Assembly: GCF_000145275.1 (NCBI RefSeq)
Contig: NC_014393.1
Location: 558,001 to 622,000 of the forward strand
Source of the DNA: Clostridium cellulovorans 743B
Lineage (GTDB): Bacteria; Bacillota; Clostridia; Clostridiales; Clostridiaceae
Reading direction: 5' to 3'
Length of the DNA stretch: 64,000 nt
The notes under the pieces are model-generated. The model had not been told where the DNA came from and did not search any database. It saw only the letters and a program-made list of their open reading frames with translations. Below are positions 43,439 to 52,527 of the stretch, piece after piece. The translations under genes were made by a program, and so were the position numbers. Every line of letters starts with the position of its first letter. Positions within the stretch are counted from its first letter, which is position 1.

Positions 43439-45190
43439 ATGATAAAGTTTTATAAAAAGTTCAAAATTTCAACAAAACTAATAGCACTAGTGATTCTACT
43501 GGCATTTTTCATAGCAATTACAGGTCTCATAGGTATATTTAATATGAGTTTAATTAATATGAATACTGCTACTTTACATGATTACAATATAGCAACGATA
43601 AAAGAAGTTAATAAGCTAAGAGAAAGTTATTCAGGTATTAAGACTGATTTAATTGAATTAGCTCACGATGAATCAAAAACTGATAGTAGAAATGAACAGT
43701 TAATTAATGAGGTTGGAGAGTTAAGTAAGCGAGGTAACGAAGCGTTTGATAAAATAAAGACTGCAAATGAAATGGCTAGAGCATTCAAAAGTCCTGAAGA
43801 TGCACAAAAAGATATAGACACTTTAGAAAAAATTGATAGGTCAGCAAAAGAGTTTTTAACTATGTCAGATAGGCTAGCGGATTCTGTTAAAAAAGGAGAT
43901 TATCCATTAGCAGCAATACAACTTTCAAAGGCTTCACAAACTATTGAAAGATTATTTTCAGCATTGGATGATCTTAGTTTAATAATAGATGGTGAAGCTG
44001 ATGGTGTATATGAGTTTAACAAGTCAATATTCAATACAACTAAAAATATTATAATTATAATAAGTGTAGGTGCTTTTATTATTTCATTAATATTAGGATT
44101 ATTAATATCAATCCGTCTTTCGAAGAACTTGAAGAAAGTTGGCAAGTTTGCAGAGAACCTAGGAAATGGAGATTTAACAAAGGATATAGATATTAATTCC
44201 AAAGACGAAATTGGAAATATTGCTGAAGCATTGAACAAGTCAAAAGATAATATGAAGTTACTTATATCTGAAGCTATAAGGAGTTCTAACGATATAGGAG
44301 CTGTTAGTGAGGAATTATCTGCTACTACAGAGGAAGTATCTTCAAAAATGTATATGGTAAATCAAGCTACGGAACAAATCAATAAAGGAATTCAAGAGTT
44401 AAGTGCAACAACACAAGAAGTTAGTGCTTCAACTGAAGAAATTGGAAATACAACAGAAAAATTAAATGATAAAGCTAATGAAAGCTTTAAGTCTGCAGTA
44501 GAAATTAAAAATAGAGCTTCTGACATTAAGAAAAAGGCTACAAAAAATATTGAAGAAGGAAATGCTATATACGAGAGGACTCGTGGCAATATATTAAAGG
44601 CAATAGATGATGGTAAAGTTGTTAAAGAAATTACTATCATGGCAGATTCCATCGGTTCTATAGCAGAACAAACAAATCTTCTTGCGCTTAATGCAGCTAT
44701 AGAAGCAGCTAGAGCAGGGGAGGCAGGAAAAGGCTTTGCAGTTGTAGCAGAAGAAGTAAGAAAACTTGCAGAACAATCTTCTGAGGCAGTATCAGGAATT
44801 CAGTCTATGGTTGATAAAATTGAAGATGCTTTTAGGAATCTATCAAATGGTGGACAAGAAGTTTTAGATTATCTTGAAACAGGAGTAAAACCAAGCTATC
44901 AGTTATTAATGACTACAGGTGTTCAATATGAGAAAGATGCTGAATTCATTAATGAAATGGCAAGTGATATAGCTAATTCGTCAAAACAAATGAAACTAGT
45001 TATCGATCAAGTTGCTCATGCTATAGAAAATCTATCATCAACGGCTACTCAATCAGCTACTAATTCAGAGGAGATTTTAAATAGTATAAATGAAATGACA
45101 GGTGCTATTGGAGATGTAGCAAAATCAGCTCAAGGACAAGCAGAAACCTCTCATAAGTTAACTGAAGTTATAAGCAATTTTAATGTTTAA
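43439..45190 (+). CDS. Methyl-accepting chemotaxis protein with four-helix-bundle sensor
   Basis: 583 residues from ATG 43439, six bases after GGAGGAG; an in-frame TTG at 43388 has no ribosome site. Helix at about 12-35, a 4HB_MCP-type extracellular helical domain (about 36-190), second helix at about 196-218, HAMP (about 219-270), then signalling helices with tip EQTNLLALNAAIEAARAGEAGKGF (split by me as two blocks around residue 420). Its cytoplasmic half is similar to that of the Cache receptor at 32890. Ligand unknown. Confidence 0.92.
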   Translation: MIKFYKKFKISTKLIALVILLAFFIAITGLIGIFNMSLINMNTATLHDYNIATIKEVNKLRESYSGIKTDLIELAHDESKTDSRNEQLINEVGELSKRGNEAFDKIKTANEMARAFKSPEDAQKDIDTLEKIDRSAKEFLTMSDRLADSVKKGDYPLAAIQLSKASQTIERLFSALDDLSLIIDGEADGVYEFNKSIFNTTKNIIIIISVGAFIISLILGLLISIRLSKNLKKVGKFAENLGNGDLTKDIDINSKDEIGNIAEALNKSKDNMKLLISEAIRSSNDIGAVSEELSATTEEVSSKMYMVNQATEQINKGIQELSATTQEVSASTEEIGNTTEKLNDKANESFKSAVEIKNRASDIKKKATKNIEEGNAIYERTRGNILKAIDDGKVVKEITIMADSIGSIAEQTNLLALNAAIEAARAGEAGKGFAVVAEEVRKLAEQSSEAVSGIQSMVDKIEDAFRNLSNGGQEVLDYLETGVKPSYQLLMTTGVQYEKDAEFINEMASDIANSSKQMKLVIDQVAHAIENLSSTATQSATNSEEILNSINEMTGAIGDVAKSAQGQAETSHKLTEVISNFNV

Positions 45191-45215
45191 AAGAGAAGAA
45201 TAATTTCAACAAGTG

Positions 45216-45260
45216 AAAACTAAATCTAAAGGTAGCAATTAACCTTTAGATTTAGTTTTT
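45216..45260 (+). terminator. Terminator after the four-helix-bundle chemoreceptor
   Basis: Arms from 45216-45233 and 45242-45259 (core ACTAAATCTAAAGG and complement), 8-nt loop, T-run. Confidence 0.9.
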
Positions 45261-45550
45261 ATTTTAGCTTATGTTCAAAATGTAATGCGACTTTATGGTG
45301 AAAATCGCAAGCACTTAGATAATGGTGTAGATATTTAATACCTCTATTATGGGATTGAGAAGCATGATAATTAAAAATGAATAGGTGTAACTTCTTGAAC
45401 ATAAAGGTGTTATAGGATATAATTGTTTAAAAACTTTGTACCAGTAGAACAAAGTTTTTTTAAAATTCTTCAGATGAATTTAAGTTTAAAAAGTTTTAAT
45501 GCAAAATAATTAAAGACCTTAATAATAAATATTAAGAAGGGGTTGTGATT

Positions 45551-45964
45551 ATGGATTTTAAATATGTTGTAATTATTCAATGTGAAATTGCTCATAAAAG
45601 ATGTAGTGGGTTTGCTTGTACTAATGCTTTTTATAATAGGGATGAAGTCTTTGCAGGCTATGGAGAAAATACAAGATATATATCCTTTACCTGTGGGGGG
45701 TGTTGTGGAAAAGGTATTGCATCAAAATTAGAACATTTCTCTAAAAAGTTAAAAAGTAAGACAAGTATAGAAAAAAATGAAGTAGTGATCCACTTATCAT
45801 CATGTATGGCAACCGATAACTATCACTATGATAGATGCCCACATCTAGAATATCTTAAAAATATCATTGCGAAAAAAGGATATACAAATGTAGTTGAAGG
45901 TTCTTATATAAGTAAAGGGGCAGCAAGAAAGCGAGAAGAAGAAATATATAAGACTTACGAATAA
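45551..45964 (+). CDS. CGGC-domain protein (putative metal-binding)
   Basis: 137 residues from ATG 45551, eight bases after AGAAGGGG; a GTG two codons earlier is too close to that site. Conserved Cys/His blocks: QCEIAHKRCSGFAC, the name-giving FTCGGCCGKG, and HLSSCMATDNYHYDRCPH. These match the CGGC domain (PF08821 family), proposed to bind metal or act in redox chemistry; the function is not established. Single gene with its own terminator. Confidence 0.85.
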   Translation: MDFKYVVIIQCEIAHKRCSGFACTNAFYNRDEVFAGYGENTRYISFTCGGCCGKGIASKLEHFSKKLKSKTSIEKNEVVIHLSSCMATDNYHYDRCPHLEYLKNIIAKKGYTNVVEGSYISKGAARKREEEIYKTYE

Positions 45965-46030
45965 TTATTAGAGTACATTGCTTGTTAAGAAAGTGTTATT
46001 ATACTAGATTATTTATATAGTAACTCTAAA

Positions 46031-46056
46031 ACAGGTAGTCAAAATGGACTACCTGT
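46031..46056. terminator. Hairpin between convergent genes
   Basis: Arms ACAGGTAGTC (46031-46040) and GACTACCTGT (46047-46056), 6-nt loop, AT-rich flanks. Confidence 0.7.
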
Positions 46057-46090
46057 AAATATATATACGTAACAGAATTATGATTACAAC

Positions 46091-46801
46091 TTAATTGGAG
46101 GAGGAGATTATAAACTTAGGATTAACAAATTCAACGCCTTTCTCCAAAACATAATTTATCAGATTATAAAAATAATTTGGACACACTGCATCTGTTTCTT
46201 CATGATCATGAATTAGAATAATATTATGTACATTTGATGCGAATAGGGAGCCACCTATTTTAGGATTAACATCATTGATTCGACTTAGAATAGTATCATA
46301 GGTAAATCCAGGCTCATACTCCAACATATACTCTGCAAAATCAAATGTCCAAAGAACATCATAATCTGTATTTAAATTATTTTCATGATACCAATCATAT
46401 TTAATTTCAGAGTCATCAATTCTACTAAAACCATGTTCTCTAAAGTATTTCTGTAATGCATCTTTGTTTTTACCACCCTTGTCTCCATATGGGAAACGAA
46501 ATAACTTATATTCTCTTGTGACTCCTGCATCTTTATATAGTAAGTTAACTTGTTCTTCTTGGCGTTCAATTTCAGAAATACATTCATCAAGACTAAGATT
46601 AGAGAATTCTGGGTGAGAATAGCTATGATTGCCTATGATAGCACCATTTTGAATTGCGTATATTCCAATATCTCTATTTTTACAGATATTCTCACCGACA
46701 AAAAACATAAGTGGTTTTATGTTTTTACTATTAAGAAAATCGATGATTCCTTTTGTATTTTTAGTTGGTCCATCATCTATTGTTAAATATGCTTTGCTCA
46801 T
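46091..46801 (-). CDS. Polysaccharide deacetylase-family protein
   Basis: 236 residues, NodB homology domain: TIDDGPT (catalytic Asp and metal Asp) at about 7-13, HSYSH metal motif at about 59-63, RFPYGDKG (motif 3) and ILIHDHEE (motif 5). The set of catalytic residues is complete. No signal peptide, so either cytoplasmic or released otherwise; most peptidoglycan or chitin deacetylases in this fold are secreted. Ribosome site AGGAGG upstream. Confidence 0.88.
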   Translation of the reverse strand: MSKAYLTIDDGPTKNTKGIIDFLNSKNIKPLMFFVGENICKNRDIGIYAIQNGAIIGNHSYSHPEFSNLSLDECISEIERQEEQVNLLYKDAGVTREYKLFRFPYGDKGGKNKDALQKYFREHGFSRIDDSEIKYDWYHENNLNTDYDVLWTFDFAEYMLEYEPGFTYDTILSRINDVNPKIGGSLFASNVHNIILIHDHEETDAVCPNYFYNLINYVLEKGVEFVNPKFIISSSN

Positions 46802-46972
46802 ATTAGCCTCCTTTAATAAAGGTCTCCGTGTGGAATCTTTATTCTAAACTTACTTTATCAATAGTAGAACATTTTTACATTACTTATTATATAGTTTTCT
46901 ACATTAAATTTATATACCATATCAAAAATAAATGTAGTTTCTCTAGTGGACATATATACGAGCAATAACATT

Positions 46973-48550
46973 TTAACGTGTAGAGTTAATTACCTGTAGT
47001 ATTTCTGATTTTGACAAATTACTTCCTTTTAATTTAGCTGCATTTTTTACTGCTTTGCTTATAGATTTTATGTTTGATGCATTAACTGATGTTATTCCTA
47101 ACGTAGTGTAATATTTTACTGTTGATGAACCAGAATTTATACTATTAAGAGCAGTTACAACAGTTGTTACATTTGATTGTAGTTTAGAATTGGTAGTATT
47201 ATCCTTTCCTTTTACATATTCATTTATATCAGATAAATTAAAGTCTGTTACTTTTGTTATATCTAATAAAGTATAATCTGCCAATGTGCCTTGTCCATTA
47301 TTTATTCTAATTGTTGAATTATTAATTTGAATTAATGTATCATTTATTACTTTAAATATTTCAGTTTTTGTTAAGTTACTTCCTTTTAGTTGCACTGCAT
47401 TTTTTATTGCTGAACTTATAGGTTTAACATTTTCACTAGTAACTGCTGTTGCACCTAATGCTGTATAATAACTTATTACTTTTGAGCCCATATTTACATG
47501 ATTCATAGGAAGCCTAATTGCAGTTACGTTACTTTGGAGATTGGCTATTGTACTATTATCTTTGCCTTGGACATATTCATTTACATCAGCTAAGTTTATT
47601 TCTGTAATACCGTTTATTCCGAATAAGTTGTAATCAGAGATTTTTGCATTACCTGAATTAATTAGTATATTGGCTTTATCAAGCTCGCTTGAAATATCAA
47701 AATTAGTAGTTGCAAGTTCTTCTTTATCGCTGGTAGTAAAATCAAAAATTGTTCCATCAAATGATTCTGTAGAGTCTGCAAATCTAAATCCAGGACTAAT
47801 AAATAGTTCATAGTTTGTATTTTGTATAAACTTACTAGTTATAGGGGTAATTGTTAGTGTTTGATTATCTGCCCCTAATGTAGGTAATATCACAGTTTTG
47901 TTTCCAGAATCTTTGAAATAGACATCAACATAATTATATAAATCAGTATTTGGATCAATAGGTTTTGGAAGTTTAATAATTAATTTAGAGTTAACAGGTA
48001 AGATAGTATTTGAAATATGCTTACTTAATCTGCAAACCCTTAGATTTATTGAAGAAGTAATTACGGAAGTGGTTGCTTTAAAATCAGGATTAACTACAAC
48101 AAATTTTAAAGTATGATAGCCGTCAGGAATATCAGAAAAAGATCTTATGTTCATTTGGGTATCGATAGTTCCTCCAAAATAGAAATCATTATATGACCAA
48201 TCAGAACCATCAAGAAATGTTCCAGGTTTTCCGGCACCAAAACCTGATTGTACAGTTCCTATATACGCTATTGCACCTTTGCTATTTGCCCAATGATATA
48301 TATTATTAGGTAATTTATCAAGATTGGGACGGAAAAAGCTAGATAAATCATCAGATGTTCTATCAAATCGTATAGAATCAGAATATCCTACAATTGAAAG
48401 TGAGTTTACAGAAGGTTCAACATATACCATAGGTTGACTATTAGAATGATAGAAAAGAGAAGGTAGAGTTTCTGCCGTTACTGGTATTGAGGTAATAAGT
48501 AACGTTGATAATGTGCTTAATATTAAAGTTTTTAATTTAAAGTTTTTCAT
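46973..48550 (-). CDS. Secreted protein with Ig-like domain and tandem ~105-residue repeat
   Basis: 525 residues. Signal peptide (about 1-26, ending PVTAE). The N-terminal half (about 27-190) is beta-rich and unrecognised. About 190-285 resembles a bacterial Ig-like (SbsA/Big_5 type) domain. Two tandem repeats follow (about 305-410 and 418-525), each with a D-x-N-EYV-x-GKDN-T block, LQSNVT, a YYT-LG segment and a final KGSNL-(T/S)-K-(T/S)-EI-x-x-VIN. There is no sortase, SLH or dockerin anchor. The repeat is not one I know. Probably a surface or matrix protein. Confidence 0.75.
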   Translation of the reverse strand: MKNFKLKTLILSTLSTLLITSIPVTAETLPSLFYHSNSQPMVYVEPSVNSLSIVGYSDSIRFDRTSDDLSSFFRPNLDKLPNNIYHWANSKGAIAYIGTVQSGFGAGKPGTFLDGSDWSYNDFYFGGTIDTQMNIRSFSDIPDGYHTLKFVVVNPDFKATTSVITSSINLRVCRLSKHISNTILPVNSKLIIKLPKPIDPNTDLYNYVDVYFKDSGNKTVILPTLGADNQTLTITPITSKFIQNTNYELFISPGFRFADSTESFDGTIFDFTTSDKEELATTNFDISSELDKANILINSGNAKISDYNLFGINGITEINLADVNEYVQGKDNSTIANLQSNVTAIRLPMNHVNMGSKVISYYTALGATAVTSENVKPISSAIKNAVQLKGSNLTKTEIFKVINDTLIQINNSTIRINNGQGTLADYTLLDITKVTDFNLSDINEYVKGKDNTTNSKLQSNVTTVVTALNSINSGSSTVKYYTTLGITSVNASNIKSISKAVKNAAKLKGSNLSKSEILQVINSTR

Positions 48551-49124
48551 TTTTTAATCCTCCATAAAAATTTGATCGTTAGTCTTATTTAAAATTTGAC
48601 ACAAGTATTAAAAACTCAAAAACAGGTAGTACATTAGTTACGCTTAATATATTGGTAAAAGTGACATTTATAGGGTAAAATTGAATATATACATTTACAT
48701 ACAATAAATAGACTTATATTACAATATTATACATTGAAAAAGTTGGCGCGTAAATAATTAATAAGCTGTCTTCAAAAGAAACCTAAAGCTAATTTTTTCA
48801 AACTAACTCTTCTGGATAGCTCGATAATTTCTTATCATGGACTCAGCTTTAAATAGAATAGCTGAACTTTCCTATTGTCTAATTAATGTTACAGTATGGC
48901 TTCATTGCATTCAAATTCCATTTATAAAAAGTTAAACAAGATGGAAGTTAACAACAAATTAACAATAAGAGTTATATTTCAACGTTTCTAATTATATATA
49001 ATTAATTGCATAGTAAGCAGAATAGAGAGAACTTTCACTTATCTATTCTGCTTTTACTTACTTAAAATTTGAGGAAATTGAAAGTTTAATTTAGAGACTC
49101 TAGAGCAAAGAGAGGTAAATTATT
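48551..49124. other. Gene-free divergent region with one terminator-like hairpin
   Basis: It separates the minus-strand secreted repeat protein from the plus-strand membrane protein. A hairpin with arms AAGCAGAATAGA (49015-49026) and TCTATTCTGCTT (49042-49053), followed by TTA, lies 70 bp before the next gene. It could end a transcript entering from the left, but I recognise no gene or RNA for it. Confidence 0.4.
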
Positions 49125-49751
49125 GTGAAATTGAAAGGTATTCTAAGAAAATTTTTAAAGGATAAAAATACAAGATTTATAACTATCGATTTATCAACCA
49201 CGATTTTAATGTTCAGTATTGTAATTTTAGCTACACTTATTTTTATTGCTACAATGCTTAGTGGATTATTAGTTCTTATTATTGGACCAATTTATACACA
49301 TGTGTTTCAAATTCTTTTAATAGGATTAATTGTTGCTTTAAGTGTAATCTTTATCATTTTATTAGCAATAAAGATGTTCTTTATTTTTTCTACAGTTAGA
49401 ACAAAGAACTTAATGGAAGTTTTTTGTTCTGGCGGTATAAAGAAAATGATGCAGAGGATTGCCATGATTTTTCTAATAATTTGTTCTATAACTTTTGTTT
49501 TGTTTAAGGGAAGCGAAAAAACTGTTAATACTATCCGTGATATTCCTCATTTAATAAAGAATGATTATATTTCAATTGATGGAATAATAGAAATCAAAGA
49601 TGATACAGATGGGACAGGATATGTTAGAGTAGATGATACTTATTTTTACGAAGGTTTTGCTTATGAACCTGGAGTTATAAATGGAAACAAATATCATGTG
49701 GAATATTTGCCACATTCCAAGTACATAGTTAATTTTACATTGATTGAATAG
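49125..49751 (+). CDS. Integral membrane protein, unknown
   Basis: 208 residues: three hydrophobic segments (about 26-52, 57-84, 105-125), then an extracytoplasmic region of about 80 residues with alternating beta-like stretches (GYVRVDDTYFYEGFAYEPG). No family recognised. GTG start nine bases after AGAGAGG. It stands alone before the biotin cluster. Confidence 0.65.
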   Translation: MKLKGILRKFLKDKNTRFITIDLSTTILMFSIVILATLIFIATMLSGLLVLIIGPIYTHVFQILLIGLIVALSVIFIILLAIKMFFIFSTVRTKNLMEVFCSGGIKKMMQRIAMIFLIICSITFVLFKGSEKTVNTIRDIPHLIKNDYISIDGIIEIKDDTDGTGYVRVDDTYFYEGFAYEPGVINGNKYHVEYLPHSKYIVNFTLIE

Positions 49752-49906
49752 TGATATTAAATTATTATTTTATATGTGTGATTTTCTAGGGACTAAAACT
49801 TGTTTATATTGAATTTTCTTAGAAATTAAAATAAGAATAAGAGGTAGTTACCATATTGAGGTAGATAACATAAATGCTAAACTTGGTATTTTGGTGATGG
49901 CTTTAG

Positions 49907-49935
49907 TTGACAATACTCACGTTTTCTATTATTAT
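49907..49935 (+). promoter_or_regulatory. Promoter of bioY
   Basis: TTGACA (49907-49912), 17-bp spacer, TATTAT (49930-49935). Partial half-sites flank it (ATGCTAAAC at 49873, AGTTGACAAT at 49905), but they are not a convincing BirA operator. Confidence 0.6.
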
Positions 49936-49972
49936 CATTCTAAAAGTAAAATAATGTAAAACAGGAGGATTC

Positions 49973-50545
49973 ATGAAGAATACAAGAGATTTAATTTTGG
50001 TTGCATTATTCGCAGCATTAACGGCAGTAGGGGCATTTATTAAGATTCCAATACCTTATGTTCCTTTTACTCTACAATATTTTTTCTGTGCTTTAGCTGG
50101 TATTATTTTAGGTTCTAAATTAGGTGCATTATCACAAATTATATATGTTGCTGTTGGATTAGTAGGTGCACCAGTATTTACTGACGGAGGAGGAATTACT
50201 TATATATTCAAACCAACCTTTGGATATCTCATTGGTTTTATTGTTGCTGCTTATGTTATAGGTAAAATAAGAGAAAAAATTATTGAGTTAACTTTTATTA
50301 AGACTGTATTAGCGTTTCTTTCAGGACTATTTTTTATTTATTTATTTGGAGTCATATATTTATACATAAGTTATAACTTATATTTAGGGAAGAGCATCTC
50401 GTTTTACTTCGCCTTTTTCTATGGATTCATTACATGTATAGGTGGCGATTTAGTATTAACGGTTTTGGCTTCATATATAGCAATAAGAGTTTTACCGATA
50501 TTAAAAAAGGCAGGATATATTTCAAAGATATCTACAAGTTTGTAG
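49973..50545 (+). CDS. bioY: Biotin transporter substrate-binding subunit BioY
   Basis: 190 residues, five to six hydrophobic segments. BioY signatures are present: GAFIKIPIPYVPFTLQ near the N-terminus, YVAVGLVGAPVF and the GGGITYIFKPTFGYLIGF block. S-component of an ECF transporter; the shared energising module (EcfA/A'/T) is not in the window. It lies just upstream of bioB, so uptake and late synthesis are probably co-regulated. Ribosome site AGGAGG five bases before the ATG. Confidence 0.92.
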   Translation: MKNTRDLILVALFAALTAVGAFIKIPIPYVPFTLQYFFCALAGIILGSKLGALSQIIYVAVGLVGAPVFTDGGGITYIFKPTFGYLIGFIVAAYVIGKIREKIIELTFIKTVLAFLSGLFFIYLFGVIYLYISYNLYLGKSISFYFAFFYGFITCIGGDLVLTVLASYIAIRVLPILKKAGYISKISTSL

Positions 50546-50733
50546 ATAGTTGATACTTGGAAATATTTTAAAAAATTAGCAAAGTTAAGAATGCATAAGT
50601 TTATGAGGAAAGTGCTAACTTAAAAAATTAGTTTTTATCATGAAGAACATAAAAATTTATTACTTTTTAATGAAAGCGATAAAAATTTAGAAGTTCTACA
50701 ATCATGTAGATTATAACAAAAGGTGGAGTATTT

Positions 50734-51717
50734 ATGATAAATTTAATCAAAGACTTAGAAAAAAAAGTTTTAGAGGGAGAAACTATAAATTTTCAAGAGG
50801 CTATGGATTTAGCTTCAATTGAGGGGAAAGCTGAAATAAAAGAATTGTGTAATAGTGCAAATAATATAAGAAAATTTTTTTGTGGAAATGAAGTAGACCT
50901 TTGCAGTATTATGAATGCAAAGTCGGGACAATGTTCTGAGGATTGTAAATTTTGTGCGCAATCTGCTCATTATAAAACAAAAGTTGAAGTATATTCATTA
51001 GTATCAAAGGAAGCCGCAGTAAAGTTAGCCAAGGAAAATGAAAGTGAAGGGGTAAATAGATTTTCCTTAGTTACTAGCGGTAAGGGGCTTTCAAAAAATG
51101 ATTTTCCAAAGGTTCTAGAGATTTATAAAGCCTTAAATGAAAAAATTAAAATTGATTTATGTGTTTCTTTAGGAATTTTGGAATATCAGGAGTTTCTTAA
51201 GTTAAAGGATGTTGGAATAACTATGTACCATCATAATCTTGAAACAAGTGAAGAATTCTATAGTAAAATATGTACAACCCATAGTTATCAAGAAAGAATA
51301 GATACTATAAATGCAGCAAAAAAAGCAGGAGTTGATATTTGTTCTGGGGGGATTATTGGACTAGGAGAAACTTTTGAGGATAGAATTAGCCTTGCTTTAA
51401 AGTTAAGAGAATTAGAGGTTAAGTCTATACCAATTAATATTTTAAACCCAATTGAGGGTACACCTCTTGAAAATAATGAAGCTTTAAGTCAAGAAGAAAT
51501 ACTAAAAACAGTTGCAATTTTTAGATTTATTAATCCTAAAGTGTTAATAAGATTAGCCGGTGGAAGAAATCTTATAAACCAGTATGGCAAAGAATGTTTT
51601 AACGCAGGGGTGAATGCTACAATAACAGGAAATTACTTAACTACTTCGGGCAATAAAATTTGTGATGATAAAGCCATGATTAGAGAATTAAACCTAGAGG
51701 TAAGAAAGAATGTCTAA
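50734..51717 (+). CDS. bioB: Biotin synthase
   Basis: Radical-SAM enzyme that inserts sulfur into dethiobiotin. 327 residues. The CxxxCxxC cluster motif is in GQCSEDCKFCAQS, followed by YSLVSKE, LCVSLG, YHHNLET, DICSGGIIGLGE, PINILNPIEGTP and the C-terminal RLAGGR (conserved Arg near the 2Fe-2S cluster). Full family length and no damage. The 3' end overlaps bioD by eight bases, so bioB-bioD are translationally coupled. Confidence 0.97.
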   Translation: MINLIKDLEKKVLEGETINFQEAMDLASIEGKAEIKELCNSANNIRKFFCGNEVDLCSIMNAKSGQCSEDCKFCAQSAHYKTKVEVYSLVSKEAAVKLAKENESEGVNRFSLVTSGKGLSKNDFPKVLEIYKALNEKIKIDLCVSLGILEYQEFLKLKDVGITMYHHNLETSEEFYSKICTTHSYQERIDTINAAKKAGVDICSGGIIGLGETFEDRISLALKLRELEVKSIPINILNPIEGTPLENNEALSQEEILKTVAIFRFINPKVLIRLAGGRNLINQYGKECFNAGVNATITGNYLTTSGNKICDDKAMIRELNLEVRKNV

Positions 51718-52507
51718 GGGGATATTTATCGTAGGGACTGATACAGACGTGGGTAAAACCATTGTTACAGCAGGGCTTCTTTACGCATTAAGAAGTAGAG
51801 GATATAATGCAACATATTTTAAAGCAGCCTTAAGTGGTGCAATAGAAGAAGGAGATAAGCTTATCCCAGGTGATACGAAAATTGTTTCTGATGTAAGTAA
51901 CCTTTCAGAAGTCTATGAAAATATGACACCTTATATTTACAAGACTGAAGTATCTCCTCATTTAGCAGCAATTATTGAGAAAAAACCAATGGATTTAAAG
52001 GTAATCAAAGAAAAGTATCAGTATCTTAAGGAAAAATATGATTATATAATTGCTGAAGGAAGCGGTGGAATCATCTGCCCTTTAATTGATGATGAAAAAG
52101 GGATTTATACTCTTGATAATTTAATAAAAGATTTGAATTTTAGCGTTATTATAGTGGCAAGGGCTGGAGTTGGGACTATAAATCATACAGTACTTACGGT
52201 GAAATACATAGAGAATTTAGGAATTAAGATTAAAGGAATCATTATAAATAATTACGAAGAAAATCATATAGCTGATGACAACATAAGAATAATAGAAAAG
52301 CTTACTAGGATTCCTGTGATTGCTAAGTTAAAAGGGATAAATATTTTAAATGAGTACATAACAGAAGGTGTAAAAGATCTCGATAAGGATGAGGTGATGG
52401 AAACTATAAATGGTACTGCTTATGGTGATAGGATACAGGCAATAAGGGAAGCTGCAGAATTAGCTTTTGATTCAGAAAAAATTATCTCTTTAATGGAAAC
52501 GCTATAG
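51710..52507 (+). CDS. bioD: Dethiobiotin synthetase
   Basis: ATP-dependent ring closure of DAPA to dethiobiotin. 265 residues. P-loop IVGTDTDVGKT at the N-terminus, FKAALSGA (lysine contacting substrate), and EGSGGIICPL. Slightly longer than E. coli BioD. Overlaps bioB and is followed after about 20 bp by bioA. Confidence 0.95.
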   Translation: MSKGIFIVGTDTDVGKTIVTAGLLYALRSRGYNATYFKAALSGAIEEGDKLIPGDTKIVSDVSNLSEVYENMTPYIYKTEVSPHLAAIIEKKPMDLKVIKEKYQYLKEKYDYIIAEGSGGIICPLIDDEKGIYTLDNLIKDLNFSVIIVARAGVGTINHTVLTVKYIENLGIKIKGIIINNYEENHIADDNIRIIEKLTRIPVIAKLKGINILNEYITEGVKDLDKDEVMETINGTAYGDRIQAIREAAELAFDSEKIISLMETL

Positions 52508-52527
52508 GGAAGTTGAGGTTAATACAT

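Noticed and set aside
32890..45190. CRISPR array or phage remnant among the intergenic AT-rich stretches
   Set aside because: No regularly spaced repeats, integrase, structural phage gene or attachment-site pair was seen.
48770..48900. Possible small RNA or IS remnant in the gap before 49125
   Set aside because: Short AGCT-containing repeats only; no promoter-terminator pair or coding similarity was recognised.
49861..49935. BirA operator overlapping the bioY promoter
   Set aside because: Partial half-sites with the wrong spacing and poor match to the paired TGTAAAC-type consensus; called promoter only.
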